From NCBI RefSeq assembly GCF_020531915.1, contig NZ_JAJAVG010000004.1, positions 1-64,000 on the forward strand: a stretch of 64,000 nt of DNA. The letters are read 5' to 3'. The DNA is from Methylovorus mays. GTDB taxonomy: Bacteria; Pseudomonadota; Gammaproteobacteria; Burkholderiales; Methylophilaceae. Position 1 is the first letter of the stretch; every line of letters begins with the position of its first letter. Of the stretch, positions 27,364-36,561 are shown piece by piece. Below the pieces are notes generated by a model. The model ran no database searches, had not been told where the DNA came from, and saw only the letters and a list, made by a program, of their open reading frames with translations. The position numbers were made by a program, and so were the translations under genes.

Positions 27364-28689
27364 ATGAACCAATCCATTCCAAAAGTTGGCTTTGTTTCCC
27401 TAGGCTGCCCCAAGGCGTCTTCGGATTCTGAGCGCATACTCACGCAGCTGCGCGCCGAGGGCTACAGCATTTCTGGCTCCTATCAGGATTCAGACCTGGT
27501 GGTCGTCAATACCTGCGGCTTTATTGATAGTGCAGTGCAAGAGTCACTCGATGCGATTGGCGAAGCTCTGGCCGAAAATGGTAAAGTTATTGTTACCGGC
27601 TGTCTTGGTGCCAAGGCCGATGTGGTGCAAACAGCGCATCCCAGTGTCCTTGCCGTGACAGGCCCGCATGCGCTGGAAGAAGTGATGACGGCCGTGCATG
27701 CCAATTTGCCCAAGCCGCATGATCCCTACACTGACCTGGTGCCGCCACAAGGCGTGCGCTTGACGCCCAAGCATTATGCTTACCTGAAAATATCGGAAGG
27801 CTGTAACCATCGTTGCAGCTTCTGCATTATCCCTTCCATGCGCGGCGACCTAGTCAGCCGCCCGATCGGGGAAGTGATGCAGGAAGCGGAAAATCTGGTC
27901 AATGCCGGTGTTTCCGAACTGCTGGTAATTTCGCAAGACACCAGCGCATATGGTGTGGATGTCAAATACCGTACAGGTTTCTGGAATGGTCGCCCGATCA
28001 AGACGCGCATGACGGAGTTGGCGCGTGGGCTAGGTGATCTTGGCGTGTGGGTGCGCATGCATTATGTCTACCCTTATCCGCATGTCGATGAGATCATCCC
28101 GCTGATGGCCGATGGCTTGATCCTGCCGTATCTGGATGTGCCGTTTCAGCATGCCAGCCCGCGCATTCTCAAGGCAATGAAACGGCCGGCAAGCAGCGAA
28201 AACAACCTCGCCCGTATCAAGGCATGGCGTGACATTTGTCCTGATATTACGATTCGCAGCACCTTTATTACCGGCTTCCCTGGCGAGACTGAAGAAGACT
28301 TCCAGATGTTGCTGGATTTCCTGCAGGAAGCTGAGCTGGACCGTGTTGGCTGTTTTGCCTATTCCGCTGTAGATGGTGCTGCTGCGAATGCTTTGCCGGA
28401 TGCGGTGCCAGAAGAGCTGAAGCAGGAACGTCTGGCGCGTTTCATGGAAGTGCAGGAGGCGATCAGCGCAGAGAAGTTACAACGTCGGGTAGGGCGCTTG
28501 GAAACTGTGCTGGTGGATGAAGTCAATGGCGATGAGGCGATTGCCCGTACCATGTCTGACGCGCCCGAAATCGATGGTGTGGTGTATCTGGCAGATGCGG
28601 AAGGCTTGAACCCTGGCGATCTCGTAGAGGTGCAAATCACGGATGCTGATGGACACGATCTATGGGGTGGCCCACCTGAATCGATTTGA
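27364..28689 (+). CDS. rimO: ribosomal protein S12 methylthiotransferase RimO
   Basis: A radical-SAM methylthiotransferase of 441 residues. The N-terminal UPF0004 domain holds three cluster cysteines ([21 protein letters not shown]). The radical-SAM motif is [15 protein letters not shown], which marks RimO, and a TRAM domain closes the protein. It modifies Asp89 of ribosomal protein S12. The frame is open to an ATG at 27331, which has AGGTGAT too close to it; I prefer the ATG at 27364 because family proteins begin near [12 protein letters not shown]. Confidence 0.94.
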   Translation: MNQSIPKVGFVSLGCPKASSDSERILTQLRAEGYSISGSYQDSDLVVVNTCGFIDSAVQESLDAIGEALAENGKVIVTGCLGAKADVVQTAHPSVLAVTGPHALEEVMTAVHANLPKPHDPYTDLVPPQGVRLTPKHYAYLKISEGCNHRCSFCIIPSMRGDLVSRPIGEVMQEAENLVNAGVSELLVISQDTSAYGVDVKYRTGFWNGRPIKTRMTELARGLGDLGVWVRMHYVYPYPHVDEIIPLMADGLILPYLDVPFQHASPRILKAMKRPASSENNLARIKAWRDICPDITIRSTFITGFPGETEEDFQMLLDFLQEAELDRVGCFAYSAVDGAAANALPDAVPEELKQERLARFMEVQEAISAEKLQRRVGRLETVLVDEVNGDEAIARTMSDAPEIDGVVYLADAEGLNPGDLVEVQITDADGHDLWGGPPESI

Positions 28690-28723
28690 GGATCAGGTAA
28701 TCCCTTGCTAGTCGAGAGTCAGG

Positions 28724-29065
28724 TCAGGGATTGCCGAACAAATCCGGCATGATGGGGTGCGGGCGCTCTGAGTCTGCCCGCTCCTCCAGAAAGTCCAGTG
28801 TATAAGGGCAGCGCACCGGTTGCTTGATGGCCTTGCGTTTTTTCCCGGTTTTTTCCGTATTGACGTAGGGCGTTTGACTCACGCGAATGTAGCCTGCGGC
28901 GAGAAGTTTTTGCGTGGTGGTTTCGAACAGGCTTAGAGGATTGTCGATGTTTTGCAAGGTGATGTTGTTTTTGCTCACCTTGAGCACGTTATACATCACG
29001 AATTTGCTGGATGTCTGCTTGCCGTAGATTTCACCCTTGCAAATCTGGCCAGTCTGAAAATCCAT
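28724..29065 (-). CDS. hypothetical protein, unknown function
   Basis: A 113-residue soluble, basic protein, starting MDFQTGQICKGEIYGK and ending PDLFGNP. I do not recognise a family. The N-terminal part looks like a small beta-rich domain with many Lys and Asn residues, followed by a KKRKAIKQPVR basic stretch that could bind nucleic acid. It stands between convergent rimO and the upstream GGDEF/EAL gene on its own strand, 49 bases from the latter. It is not a shadow of either. Confidence 0.6.
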   Translation of the reverse strand: MDFQTGQICKGEIYGKQTSSKFVMYNVLKVSKNNITLQNIDNPLSLFETTTQKLLAAGYIRVSQTPYVNTEKTGKKRKAIKQPVRCPYTLDFLEERADSERPHPIMPDLFGNP

Positions 29066-29113
29066 AATCGTTCCTGAAGTGCTATTGAACGCATGATAAC
29101 GGCATTGCAGGGC

Positions 29114-31270
29114 CTACACAAGCTTGTCTTGCGCCAGTAGCAGCTTCCCCGTCTGGTCAAATGGTAATGGCTGGCTGAACAGAAAGCCCTGCATTTCATC
29201 GCAACCGATACTTAGCAGGAAGTCGCGTTGTCGCTCCGTTTCCACGCCTTCTGCTACCAGGTTAATGCCCAGGTTATGCCCCAATGCCACAATCGCTTTC
29301 AGAATGGCCTGGTTTGCCGTATCACTTTCCAGCCCCATGACAAAGCTGCGATCTATCTTGAGATTATCAATCGGGAAATGCTTGAGGTAACCCAGACTGG
29401 AATACCCCGTCCCAAAGTCATCAATGGCAAGCTTTACGCCCAACGCTTTCAAGTCATTCAGCACCTTGATGAACTGAGGTGACGTATCCGCCAGCGTACC
29501 CTCGGTGATTTCAAGTTCGAGCAGTGAAGGGTTAAGCCCCGTTTCTTGCAGCACACGCGAAATATTCCTGACAAGGTCGCTCTGCTGAAACTGTCGCGGA
29601 GAGACATTCACCGAGACTGGTACGTCATATCCAGAAAGCCGTGACAAGGCGATGCTTTCCGTACAGGCTTTTTCTAATACCCAAGAGCCGATCTGCTCGA
29701 TCAGGCTGCTTTCTTCCGCAATCGGAATAAAGCGATTAGGCGAGATCAATCCTTGCCTAGGGTTGTGCCAGCGTATCAGCGCTTCAACGCCGGTAATGCG
29801 TTGCGTCCGTAAATTGAGCTTGGGTTGGTAATGCAGATGAAATTCATTGTGCCCCAGCGCATTGCGCATCTGGTATTCCATCTCCAGTCGTTCGATCAGG
29901 ATGGAATTCAGCTCGCGGGTATAAAACTGGAAATTATTCTTGCCTTCCTGCTTGGCCTTGTACATAGCCGTATCTGCATTTTTAAGCAGGGTTTCGCTGG
30001 TCTTGCCGTCGTCCGGGTACAGGCTGATGCCGATGCTGCTGGTGACGGTGAAATCCTTGCCCTCAATGCTGCAAGGCTCGGAGGTCAGCGCCAGCACGCG
30101 TTGCAGTGTCTGGCTGAGGGCATCCATGCCGTGAATGTTGGAGAGCAGCAGCACAAACTCATCACCACCTGGCCGGGCAACCGTATCACTGTCCCGAATG
30201 CAGCTTTCCAGCCGACGCGCCATGGCGATCAACAGCTGATCCCCGATAAAGTGCCCCATGCTGTCATTGATGTCTTTGAATTTGTCCAGATCCACAAAGA
30301 CCACGGCAAGCTTGGACGCAGTGCGATCCGCATAGCTGATCGCCTGCAAAAGCCTGTCCTGCATCAGCGTGCGATTGGGCAGGCCGGTCAGGTCATCATG
30401 CGTGGCCTGATATTCGATCAAGGCGTTATAGCTTTTGCGCTCGGTAATGTCTTCTACCGTGCCTTCAAAATAGAGCAGCTTGCCTTCCTCATTACGGACA
30501 GCGCGGGCATTTTCCGAAATCCAGATGGTGCTGCCGTCACGGCGATAGATTTGCGACTCGAAATTGACTACCCGGTCCTCAAGTTGCATCAGTGTAAGGA
30601 AAGTCTGGCGGCTTTCAGGTTGGACATACAGTTGCTGGGCAATGTTGTTCAGGTTTTGAATCAGCTCTTCCGGACTCTCATAACCATAAATCCTGGCGAG
30701 GGCTGGATTGGCATTGATGTACTGTCCATCATGACTGGTCTGAAAAATACCTTCGATTGAGTTCTCGAAGATGTTGCGATAACGTCGTTCCGCTTCCTGC
30801 AGCGCTTGTTCGTTCAGTTTGCGTTGCGTGATGTCCTGGATAAATCCTTCAAGCGCCTCGACTTGACCTTGCGGATTGAAAATCCCGGTTCCACGCTCGT
30901 TAACCCAGCGGATATCACCATTGATTGTCATGATCCGGTATTCGATTTCGAAACGCTCGCGTCGGGATAAGGCGTCTTCCACGATGCCGCGTATCCGCGC
31001 ACGGTCCTCAACCAAGGTCAACTCTTCAAAGCTGGTACGACCATTGTGCAGCAGTTCGTCAGGGCGATAGCCTGTCAGGTCAAAGCATCCATCACTGATG
31101 AACAGCATGGTCCAATGCGCATCCACCAGACAACAATAAGCCATACCCTCCATGTTTTTTAACAGGGAGTCCAGGATGTGCTCACGATGCTGGAGCCAGT
31201 TGCGTATGAATGCACTCACGCTGGTAGTATAGTCTTCGACTTTACTATGATGAGCTAAGCTGAGTCGCAT
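29114..31270 (-). CDS. PAS-PAS-GGDEF-EAL cyclic-di-GMP signalling enzyme
   Basis: A 718-residue soluble protein without membrane helices. Two PAS domains with PAC motifs cover about 35-155 and 160-280. The GGDEF domain (about 290-450) has an intact ARPGGDEFVLLL site and an RDSD I-site five residues before it, so diguanylate cyclase activity with product inhibition is likely. The EAL domain (about 465-710) has GVEALIRWHNP and DDFGTGYSSL, which suggests active phosphodiesterase as well. PAS domains probably sense redox, oxygen or a ligand; nothing shows which. Confidence 0.93.
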   Translation of the reverse strand: MRLSLAHHSKVEDYTTSVSAFIRNWLQHREHILDSLLKNMEGMAYCCLVDAHWTMLFISDGCFDLTGYRPDELLHNGRTSFEELTLVEDRARIRGIVEDALSRRERFEIEYRIMTINGDIRWVNERGTGIFNPQGQVEALEGFIQDITQRKLNEQALQEAERRYRNIFENSIEGIFQTSHDGQYINANPALARIYGYESPEELIQNLNNIAQQLYVQPESRQTFLTLMQLEDRVVNFESQIYRRDGSTIWISENARAVRNEEGKLLYFEGTVEDITERKSYNALIEYQATHDDLTGLPNRTLMQDRLLQAISYADRTASKLAVVFVDLDKFKDINDSMGHFIGDQLLIAMARRLESCIRDSDTVARPGGDEFVLLLSNIHGMDALSQTLQRVLALTSEPCSIEGKDFTVTSSIGISLYPDDGKTSETLLKNADTAMYKAKQEGKNNFQFYTRELNSILIERLEMEYQMRNALGHNEFHLHYQPKLNLRTQRITGVEALIRWHNPRQGLISPNRFIPIAEESSLIEQIGSWVLEKACTESIALSRLSGYDVPVSVNVSPRQFQQSDLVRNISRVLQETGLNPSLLELEITEGTLADTSPQFIKVLNDLKALGVKLAIDDFGTGYSSLGYLKHFPIDNLKIDRSFVMGLESDTANQAILKAIVALGHNLGINLVAEGVETERQRDFLLSIGCDEMQGFLFSQPLPFDQTGKLLLAQDKLV

Positions 31271-31466
31271 GGTCTTGATTCGTCATGATCTTGATATTCT
31301 GCAGAATGCCAATAAGTCTTAATAACAGCATAGCTTTTAGCAAGGATCAGGCCAGAAGGTGTGGCACTGATATGAGGCGTTCTTGTCGAGGCTATATCTA
31401 TTAGCGCACATGGATTGCCATATTTTGGTGCGTAAAAAAGAATGTTTGCACCCGAAGGGGGCTGAT

Positions 31467-32102
31467 TTAAGCCGTTTTCGTTTTCCGGCGTAGCCTTACG
31501 TGGGCGCGGATGAAGTTGTTTGTTTGTTGCCTGCGCTCGCTACCTTCAGGATCTTTTATCCACATATGGAGAAGACCGCTGAAAAAGAGGTAAGTATCCA
31601 TTGCGTACTCTTCTGGTGTGCAACTTGTATCAAGCAGGTCCAGCTCCTGGGCGCGTTGATAAGCGCGCTTGATGTTCAAGGAAATATTGGAGCAATTATT
31701 GGCTATTTGTTGTAGAACTTCGGCAAATTCATCAACATACTCACACTTGATCATCATGATTTCGTAGGTCTGTCTTGTCTCGCTACTGTCATTTAGTACT
31801 TGTATGGTTTCGGTCAGAAAGCGCTCTATGTTAAGCAAGGGGTCTTCTGCACCCTCAGCGGCTTTCAGCAGGGTGTCATCCATGCGGTCAATCAGGGGAA
31901 GAAACACGCGCTCACGCAATGCCAGCAAAATTTCCGTTTTACTGTCAAAGTGCCAGTAAATCGCCCCGCGCGTCAGGCCAGCTTGGGCAGCAATCTGTTC
32001 CATGCTGGTTCTGCTAACACCTCGAACAAGAAACACTTCGCGCGCGGCATCTATGATGCGTTGACGAGTGATAGCAGCATCTTCTTTGGTTTTGCGTACC
32101 AT
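31467..32102 (-). CDS. acrR: TetR-family repressor of the efflux operon (AcrR/TtgR-like)
   Basis: A 211-residue TetR-family regulator. The helix-turn-helix is in TSMEQIAAQAGLTRGAIYWHF, and the C-terminal ligand domain resembles AcrR and TtgR (KCEYVDEFAEVLQQI). It is divergent from acrA, and two operators of AcrR-box type lie between the start codons. It should repress both itself and the pump until a drug or metabolite binds. The start is the ATG at 32102. Confidence 0.9.
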   Translation of the reverse strand: MVRKTKEDAAITRQRIIDAAREVFLVRGVSRTSMEQIAAQAGLTRGAIYWHFDSKTEILLALRERVFLPLIDRMDDTLLKAAEGAEDPLLNIERFLTETIQVLNDSSETRQTYEIMMIKCEYVDEFAEVLQQIANNCSNISLNIKRAYQRAQELDLLDTSCTPEEYAMDTYLFFSGLLHMWIKDPEGSERRQQTNNFIRAHVRLRRKTKTA

Positions 32103-32136
32103 ATGACTTAGGCGATAACCTTATAAAAATGGGGTT

Positions 32137-32160
32137 TACATACAAGCATGTTTGTATGTA
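32137..32160. promoter_or_regulatory. AcrR-box operator 1
   Basis: An inverted repeat with arms TACATACA and TGTATGTA and an eight-base centre AGCATGTT. The arms are identical to those of the known E. coli AcrR operator, with the same 24-base size. It lies 35 bases upstream of the acrR start and is its likely autoregulation site. Confidence 0.85.
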
Positions 32161-32163
32161 ATA

Positions 32164-32183
32164 TACATACATTCACGTATGTA
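32164..32183. promoter_or_regulatory. AcrR-box operator 2
   Basis: TACATACATTCACGTATGTA is a second inverted repeat of the same kind, four bases shorter in the centre than operator 1 and three bases away from it. It lies nearer acrA (start 38 bases downstream) and probably controls the pump promoter. Two adjacent sites allow cooperative or separate repression of the two divergent promoters. Confidence 0.75.
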
Positions 32184-32220
32184 AGTCAAGAATCTTTGTA
32201 TATTAGACATGGAGTTACAG

Positions 32221-33435
32221 ATGGCAGCCTTCAATTTTGATCGGGGCAGTAAACGTATTGGCAGTAAGTTCCAAGCACCTTTACTGCTTGCACTTATCGC
32301 TGGAATAGCAGTAAGTGCATGTGGCAAGAACGACCAAAGTGCCGCACAACATCAAGGTGGCGCCATGCCAGTGACGGTAATGGAGATGCAGCCCACTAAC
32401 GTCCCCATTACTGCAGAAGCTGTAGCTCAGACCGAGGGGGCCAAAGAAGTTGAAGTGCGTCCTCGCGTGGGCGGTATTTTGCTCAAGCGTTTGTACCAGG
32501 AAGGTGAGTCAGTAAAAGCGGGTCAGCCCATGTTTTTGATTGACCCTGTGCCTTATCAGATTGCCTTGCAGCAAGCGCGTGCGGAGCTGGCGCAACAGAA
32601 AGCCAGAATTGAACAAACGCGTCGCGAAGAAGCGCGTTTGCAGAATCTGCTCTCCACGCAATCCGTCAGTCAGCGCGAATATGATAATGCCGTCTCTGAC
32701 AACGCCGTTGCCAATGCCAATCTGCTGGCAGCTGAGGCTGCCGTACGGCAGGCAGAGCTGAATCTTTCCTATACGACAGTGACTGCTCCGGTCAGCGGTG
32801 TTTCCGGTCGTTTTCAATTCTCTGAAGGTGCGCTGGTCGAAGCAAACTCCAGCTTGCTGACTACTCTGGTGCAACTGTCTCCTATCTGGGTACGGTTCAG
32901 TTTCTCTGATAACGAACTGACACAATTGGGCGGTCGCTTGACGGAAAAAAATGTAAAGCAGGTCACGGTGGTATTGCCAGACGGCAGTGAGTATCAACAA
33001 AAAGGCAAGCTCAACTTTGCTGCCAGCCAGATTGATCCTACCTTGGGTACCCAGCAATTGCGTGCCACCTTTGATAATGAAGATCAGCGCCTGCTGCCTG
33101 GTCAGTTTGTTCGTGCGCGTGTCACTACCGGTCAGCGTGATGGCGTCTTCATCGTGCCTCAGGTTGCGGTAGTGAATATGCAGCAGGGCAAGTTTGTTTA
33201 CGTGATCAACGAAAAGAACGAAGCGACTGTGCGTCCCATCGTGACAGGCGGTTGGCAAGGGCAGGGCTGGGTTGTGCTTAAAGGCCTGAGTGCCGGTGAC
33301 AAGGTGGCTGTCGACAACATCATCAAGCTGCGCCCAGGCGCTCCGGTAAGTCCTCATCCACAAGAAGCGGCACCTGCAGGTGCGCCAGGCGACACTCCTG
33401 CGCCTGAGGCTCAACAAAAACCCAAGCAATCCTAA
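32221..33435 (+). CDS. acrA: RND efflux periplasmic adaptor (AcrA/MexA family)
   Basis: A 404-residue membrane-fusion lipoprotein. The signal peptide ends in a lipobox (AVSAC), then the barrel-sandwich hybrid and coiled-coil hairpin (about 95-200; ARAELAQQKARIEQTRREE) and beta-barrel follow. It joins the AcrB pump to the outer-membrane channel. The frame starts at an ATG at 32209, but the ATG at 32221 has GGAG at the right distance, so I use it. The C-terminus is Pro/Ala-rich. The gene leads a three-gene pump operon controlled by the divergent acrR. Confidence 0.92.
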   Translation: MAAFNFDRGSKRIGSKFQAPLLLALIAGIAVSACGKNDQSAAQHQGGAMPVTVMEMQPTNVPITAEAVAQTEGAKEVEVRPRVGGILLKRLYQEGESVKAGQPMFLIDPVPYQIALQQARAELAQQKARIEQTRREEARLQNLLSTQSVSQREYDNAVSDNAVANANLLAAEAAVRQAELNLSYTTVTAPVSGVSGRFQFSEGALVEANSSLLTTLVQLSPIWVRFSFSDNELTQLGGRLTEKNVKQVTVVLPDGSEYQQKGKLNFAASQIDPTLGTQQLRATFDNEDQRLLPGQFVRARVTTGQRDGVFIVPQVAVVNMQQGKFVYVINEKNEATVRPIVTGGWQGQGWVVLKGLSAGDKVAVDNIIKLRPGAPVSPHPQEAAPAGAPGDTPAPEAQQKPKQS

Positions 33436-33447
33436 GCGGGAGACGTC

Positions 33448-36400
33448 ATGACCAGATTTTTCATCACGCGCCCGATCTTTGCGTCGGTGCTCTCCATCAT
33501 TATTGTACTGGCTGGTTTTGCGGCAGCGATGAAGCTGCCGATTGCCCAGTATCCGCAAATTGCGCCACCTACCGTTATCGTGACGGCGACGTATCCAGGT
33601 GCCAGTGCCGAGACCTTATCCAAGACCGTTGCTGCGCCTATCGAAGAACAATTGAGCGGCGTGGAGGGCCTGCTGTACTTTCAGTCCAGCGCGGACTCCA
33701 GTGGCACGCTGACCATTACTGCGACGTTTGAAACCGGTACGGAAGTGGATCAGGCGACTTTCAACGTCAGTAACCGTGTGAATATCGCCTTGCCGCGTTT
33801 GCCAGAAGACGTCCGTAGAACCGGCGTTGTGGTGCAGAAGCGCTCCAATGATATTTTGATGGCGTTGATGCTGATTTCCCCCAGCAAAAAATACGATCCA
33901 TTGTTCCTCAGCAACTATGCCACCCTCAATGTGGTGGATGAGCTGAAGCGCATCAAGGGGGTGGGTGACGTTACCATTTTCGGTTCCCAGGATTACTCCA
34001 TGCGCATCTGGCTCAAGCCTGACCGCATGGCTCAGCTCGGCGTGACTACGACCGATATTTCAACCGCGATACAGGCCCAAAATGCCCAGTACGCCGCTGG
34101 CAAGATCGGTCAGGAGCCGGTCGTTGGCCAGCAACAGCTTGTGTATACCGTGACTGCCAAAGGTCGTCTCGTCGAGCCGGAGCAGTTTGCTGACATTATT
34201 GTGCGATCCAATGGCCCGCGCGGCACATTGCGCCTGAAAGATGTGGCGACCATTGAATTGGGCGCCCAGATGTACAACGTACGGACGTCGCTGGATGGTC
34301 AGCCGGGGGTGGGTATTCCGGTATTTCTGCAGACCGGCGCCAATGCGCTGGATACTGCAAATGCCATCAAGGCGAAAATGGAAGAGCTCAAGCAGCGATT
34401 CCCGGAGGGTATGGATTACGCCATTCCTTATGACACCAGTGACTTTGTGAAGGCGTCTATTGAAGAGGTGGTCAAGACGCTGGGTGAAGCCATGGTGCTG
34501 GTGGTGCTGGTGGTATTCCTGTTCCTGCAAAACTGGCGCGCGACACTCATACCGATCATTGCCGTACCGATTTCGTTGGTAGGTACCTTTGCCGGCCTGT
34601 GGATATTCGGGTTCTCTATCAATACCTTGACACTGTTTGCCATGGTGCTCTCGATTGGTATTGTGGTGGATGATGCGATTGTGGTGCTGGAGAATATTGA
34701 GCGTTTGATGAGCGAGGAAAAACTCTCGCCGGTCAATGCTGCCATCAAATCCATGCAACAGGTTTCCGGCGCGGTTGTCGCAATCGTGCTGGTGCTGTGT
34801 GCGGTATTCGTTCCGGTCGCATTCATGGGTGGGATTGCGGGTGAGCTTTACCGTCAGTTTGCTGTGACGGTTGCGGTCGCGGTGGTGATCTCTGGGATTG
34901 TGGCGTTGACGCTGACCCCAGCCTTGTGCTCACTGATATTGAAGTCTGTGCATGAAGAGTCACGTTTCTTCCGCCCGTTTAATCGCGGTTTTGAAAAGCT
35001 GACCCACTTCTATACGGGTACAGTAAGTCTTACTCTGCGCCATACCATCATCGGTGCCATTGTGTTTGCGGGTATCGTGGCTGGCGCTGCTTTCTTGCTG
35101 TATAAAGTGCCTGGCAGCTTTGTGCCACCGGAGGATCAGGGCTATGTGATTGCGGCGACTATCTTGCCGGACGGCGCGACCCTGACGCGCACCAGCAACA
35201 CCACGGAAGCGGTGCGTGCTGCGATTGCCAAGGATCCTGCCGTACGCAGCGAGTTTGCGATTAATGGTTTTGACCTGATCGGTGGCGGTAACAAGACCAG
35301 CTCAGGCACCATGTTTGTCCGCCTCAAGGATTGGGATGCCCGTACCACGACCGCTGATGAAATCGTAGGAAAATTGATCGGCATAGGCATGATGCAGCCT
35401 GATGGCTTGGCGATTGCATTCAACCCACCGGCTATTCGCGGCTTGGGCAACTCTGGCAGTATGGAACTTTACATTCAGAGTCGGGGCGATTCAGATCCCT
35501 TGCATTTGTCTGCCGTCGTCAATAACCTGATTGATGAGCTGAAAAAAGAACCGCGCCTTGCAGGTATCAATACCTTCTTCCGTCCAACCGTGCCACAGCT
35601 GTTTGTTGAGGTGGATGAAGCCAAGGCGATCAGCCAGGGTGTGCCGATTGCGGATGTTTATGCGACGTTGCAAAGCACCATGGGCTCGCTTTATGTGAAT
35701 GACTTTAACCGTAGTGGACGTACCTATCGTGTCCAGTTGCAGGCTGAAGCGGCTTACCGCATGAAGCCCGAAGATCTTGGTCGGGTGTATGTACGCTCCA
35801 ATGACGGCAAGATGATTCCACTTTCGGCATTAAGTACGACCCGGGAAATTGTCGGTGCAGAGCAGCTGGAGCGCTATAACGGCCTTCTGGCAGCCAAGGT
35901 GCTGGCAGGTGGTGCGCCTGGCGTAAGCTCGGGGGATGCCATCAAACTCGTCGAAAAAATTTCCAAGGAAAACTTGCCCGATGGTTATCAAATGACATGG
36001 ACCGGCCAGGCATATCAGGAAAAACGGACTGGCTCTGCCGCTATCTATGCTTTCAGTTTCGCCATCATCATGGTGTTCCTGATTCTGGCCGCGCAGTTTG
36101 AAACCTGGGCCTTGCCTCTGGCGGTAATCATGGCCGTGCCATTTGCCCTGGCTGGTGCCTTGCTCGCCGTGCTGGTACGCGGCATGCCAAATGATATTTA
36201 CTTCCAGATCGGCCTGGTGACGCTGGTGGGTCTGGCTGCGAAAAACGCCATTCTGATCGTGGAATTCGCCAGCCAGAAACTGGAGGAGGGCTTGCCTGTG
36301 GCGCAGGCTGCTGTTGAAGCCGCCCGCTTGCGGTTCCGTCCTATCGTGATGACATCCATGGCCTTTGTACTGGGGATCGTACCTCTGGTGTTTGCTAGCG

Positions 36401-36561
36401 GTGCCGGTGCCGCTGCGCGGCGTTCCATGGGGACGGGCGTATTTGGCGGCATGCTGCTGGCCACTTTTGTTGCTACCGTATTTATCCCCTTGTTTTTCAC
36501 TTGGTTGACTGGAACGCAGAAGAGAAATGTTTCTGCACAAGAACAGAAGGAAATTGCATGA
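33448..36561 (+). CDS. acrB: RND multidrug efflux pump (AcrB/MexB family, HAE1)
   Basis: A 1037-residue inner-membrane proton antiporter with 12 helices and two large periplasmic loops. It starts FFITRPIFASVLSIIIVLAG, and the proton-relay Asp pair is in helix 4 (GIVVDDAIVVLENIERL). The second half has the matching GLAAKNAILIVEFA in helix 10. It exports hydrophobic drugs, dyes and detergents through AcrA and the outer channel. Its stop overlaps the start of the channel gene. Homology to the E. coli and Pseudomonas pumps is clear; the true substrates are not. Confidence 0.95.
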   Translation: MTRFFITRPIFASVLSIIIVLAGFAAAMKLPIAQYPQIAPPTVIVTATYPGASAETLSKTVAAPIEEQLSGVEGLLYFQSSADSSGTLTITATFETGTEVDQATFNVSNRVNIALPRLPEDVRRTGVVVQKRSNDILMALMLISPSKKYDPLFLSNYATLNVVDELKRIKGVGDVTIFGSQDYSMRIWLKPDRMAQLGVTTTDISTAIQAQNAQYAAGKIGQEPVVGQQQLVYTVTAKGRLVEPEQFADIIVRSNGPRGTLRLKDVATIELGAQMYNVRTSLDGQPGVGIPVFLQTGANALDTANAIKAKMEELKQRFPEGMDYAIPYDTSDFVKASIEEVVKTLGEAMVLVVLVVFLFLQNWRATLIPIIAVPISLVGTFAGLWIFGFSINTLTLFAMVLSIGIVVDDAIVVLENIERLMSEEKLSPVNAAIKSMQQVSGAVVAIVLVLCAVFVPVAFMGGIAGELYRQFAVTVAVAVVISGIVALTLTPALCSLILKSVHEESRFFRPFNRGFEKLTHFYTGTVSLTLRHTIIGAIVFAGIVAGAAFLLYKVPGSFVPPEDQGYVIAATILPDGATLTRTSNTTEAVRAAIAKDPAVRSEFAINGFDLIGGGNKTSSGTMFVRLKDWDARTTTADEIVGKLIGIGMMQPDGLAIAFNPPAIRGLGNSGSMELYIQSRGDSDPLHLSAVVNNLIDELKKEPRLAGINTFFRPTVPQLFVEVDEAKAISQGVPIADVYATLQSTMGSLYVNDFNRSGRTYRVQLQAEAAYRMKPEDLGRVYVRSNDGKMIPLSALSTTREIVGAEQLERYNGLLAAKVLAGGAPGVSSGDAIKLVEKISKENLPDGYQMTWTGQAYQEKRTGSAAIYAFSFAIIMVFLILAAQFETWALPLAVIMAVPFALAGALLAVLVRGMPNDIYFQIGLVTLVGLAAKNAILIVEFASQKLEEGLPVAQAAVEAARLRFRPIVMTSMAFVLGIVPLVFASGAGAAARRSMGTGVFGGMLLATFVATVFIPLFFTWLTGTQKRNVSAQEQKEIA

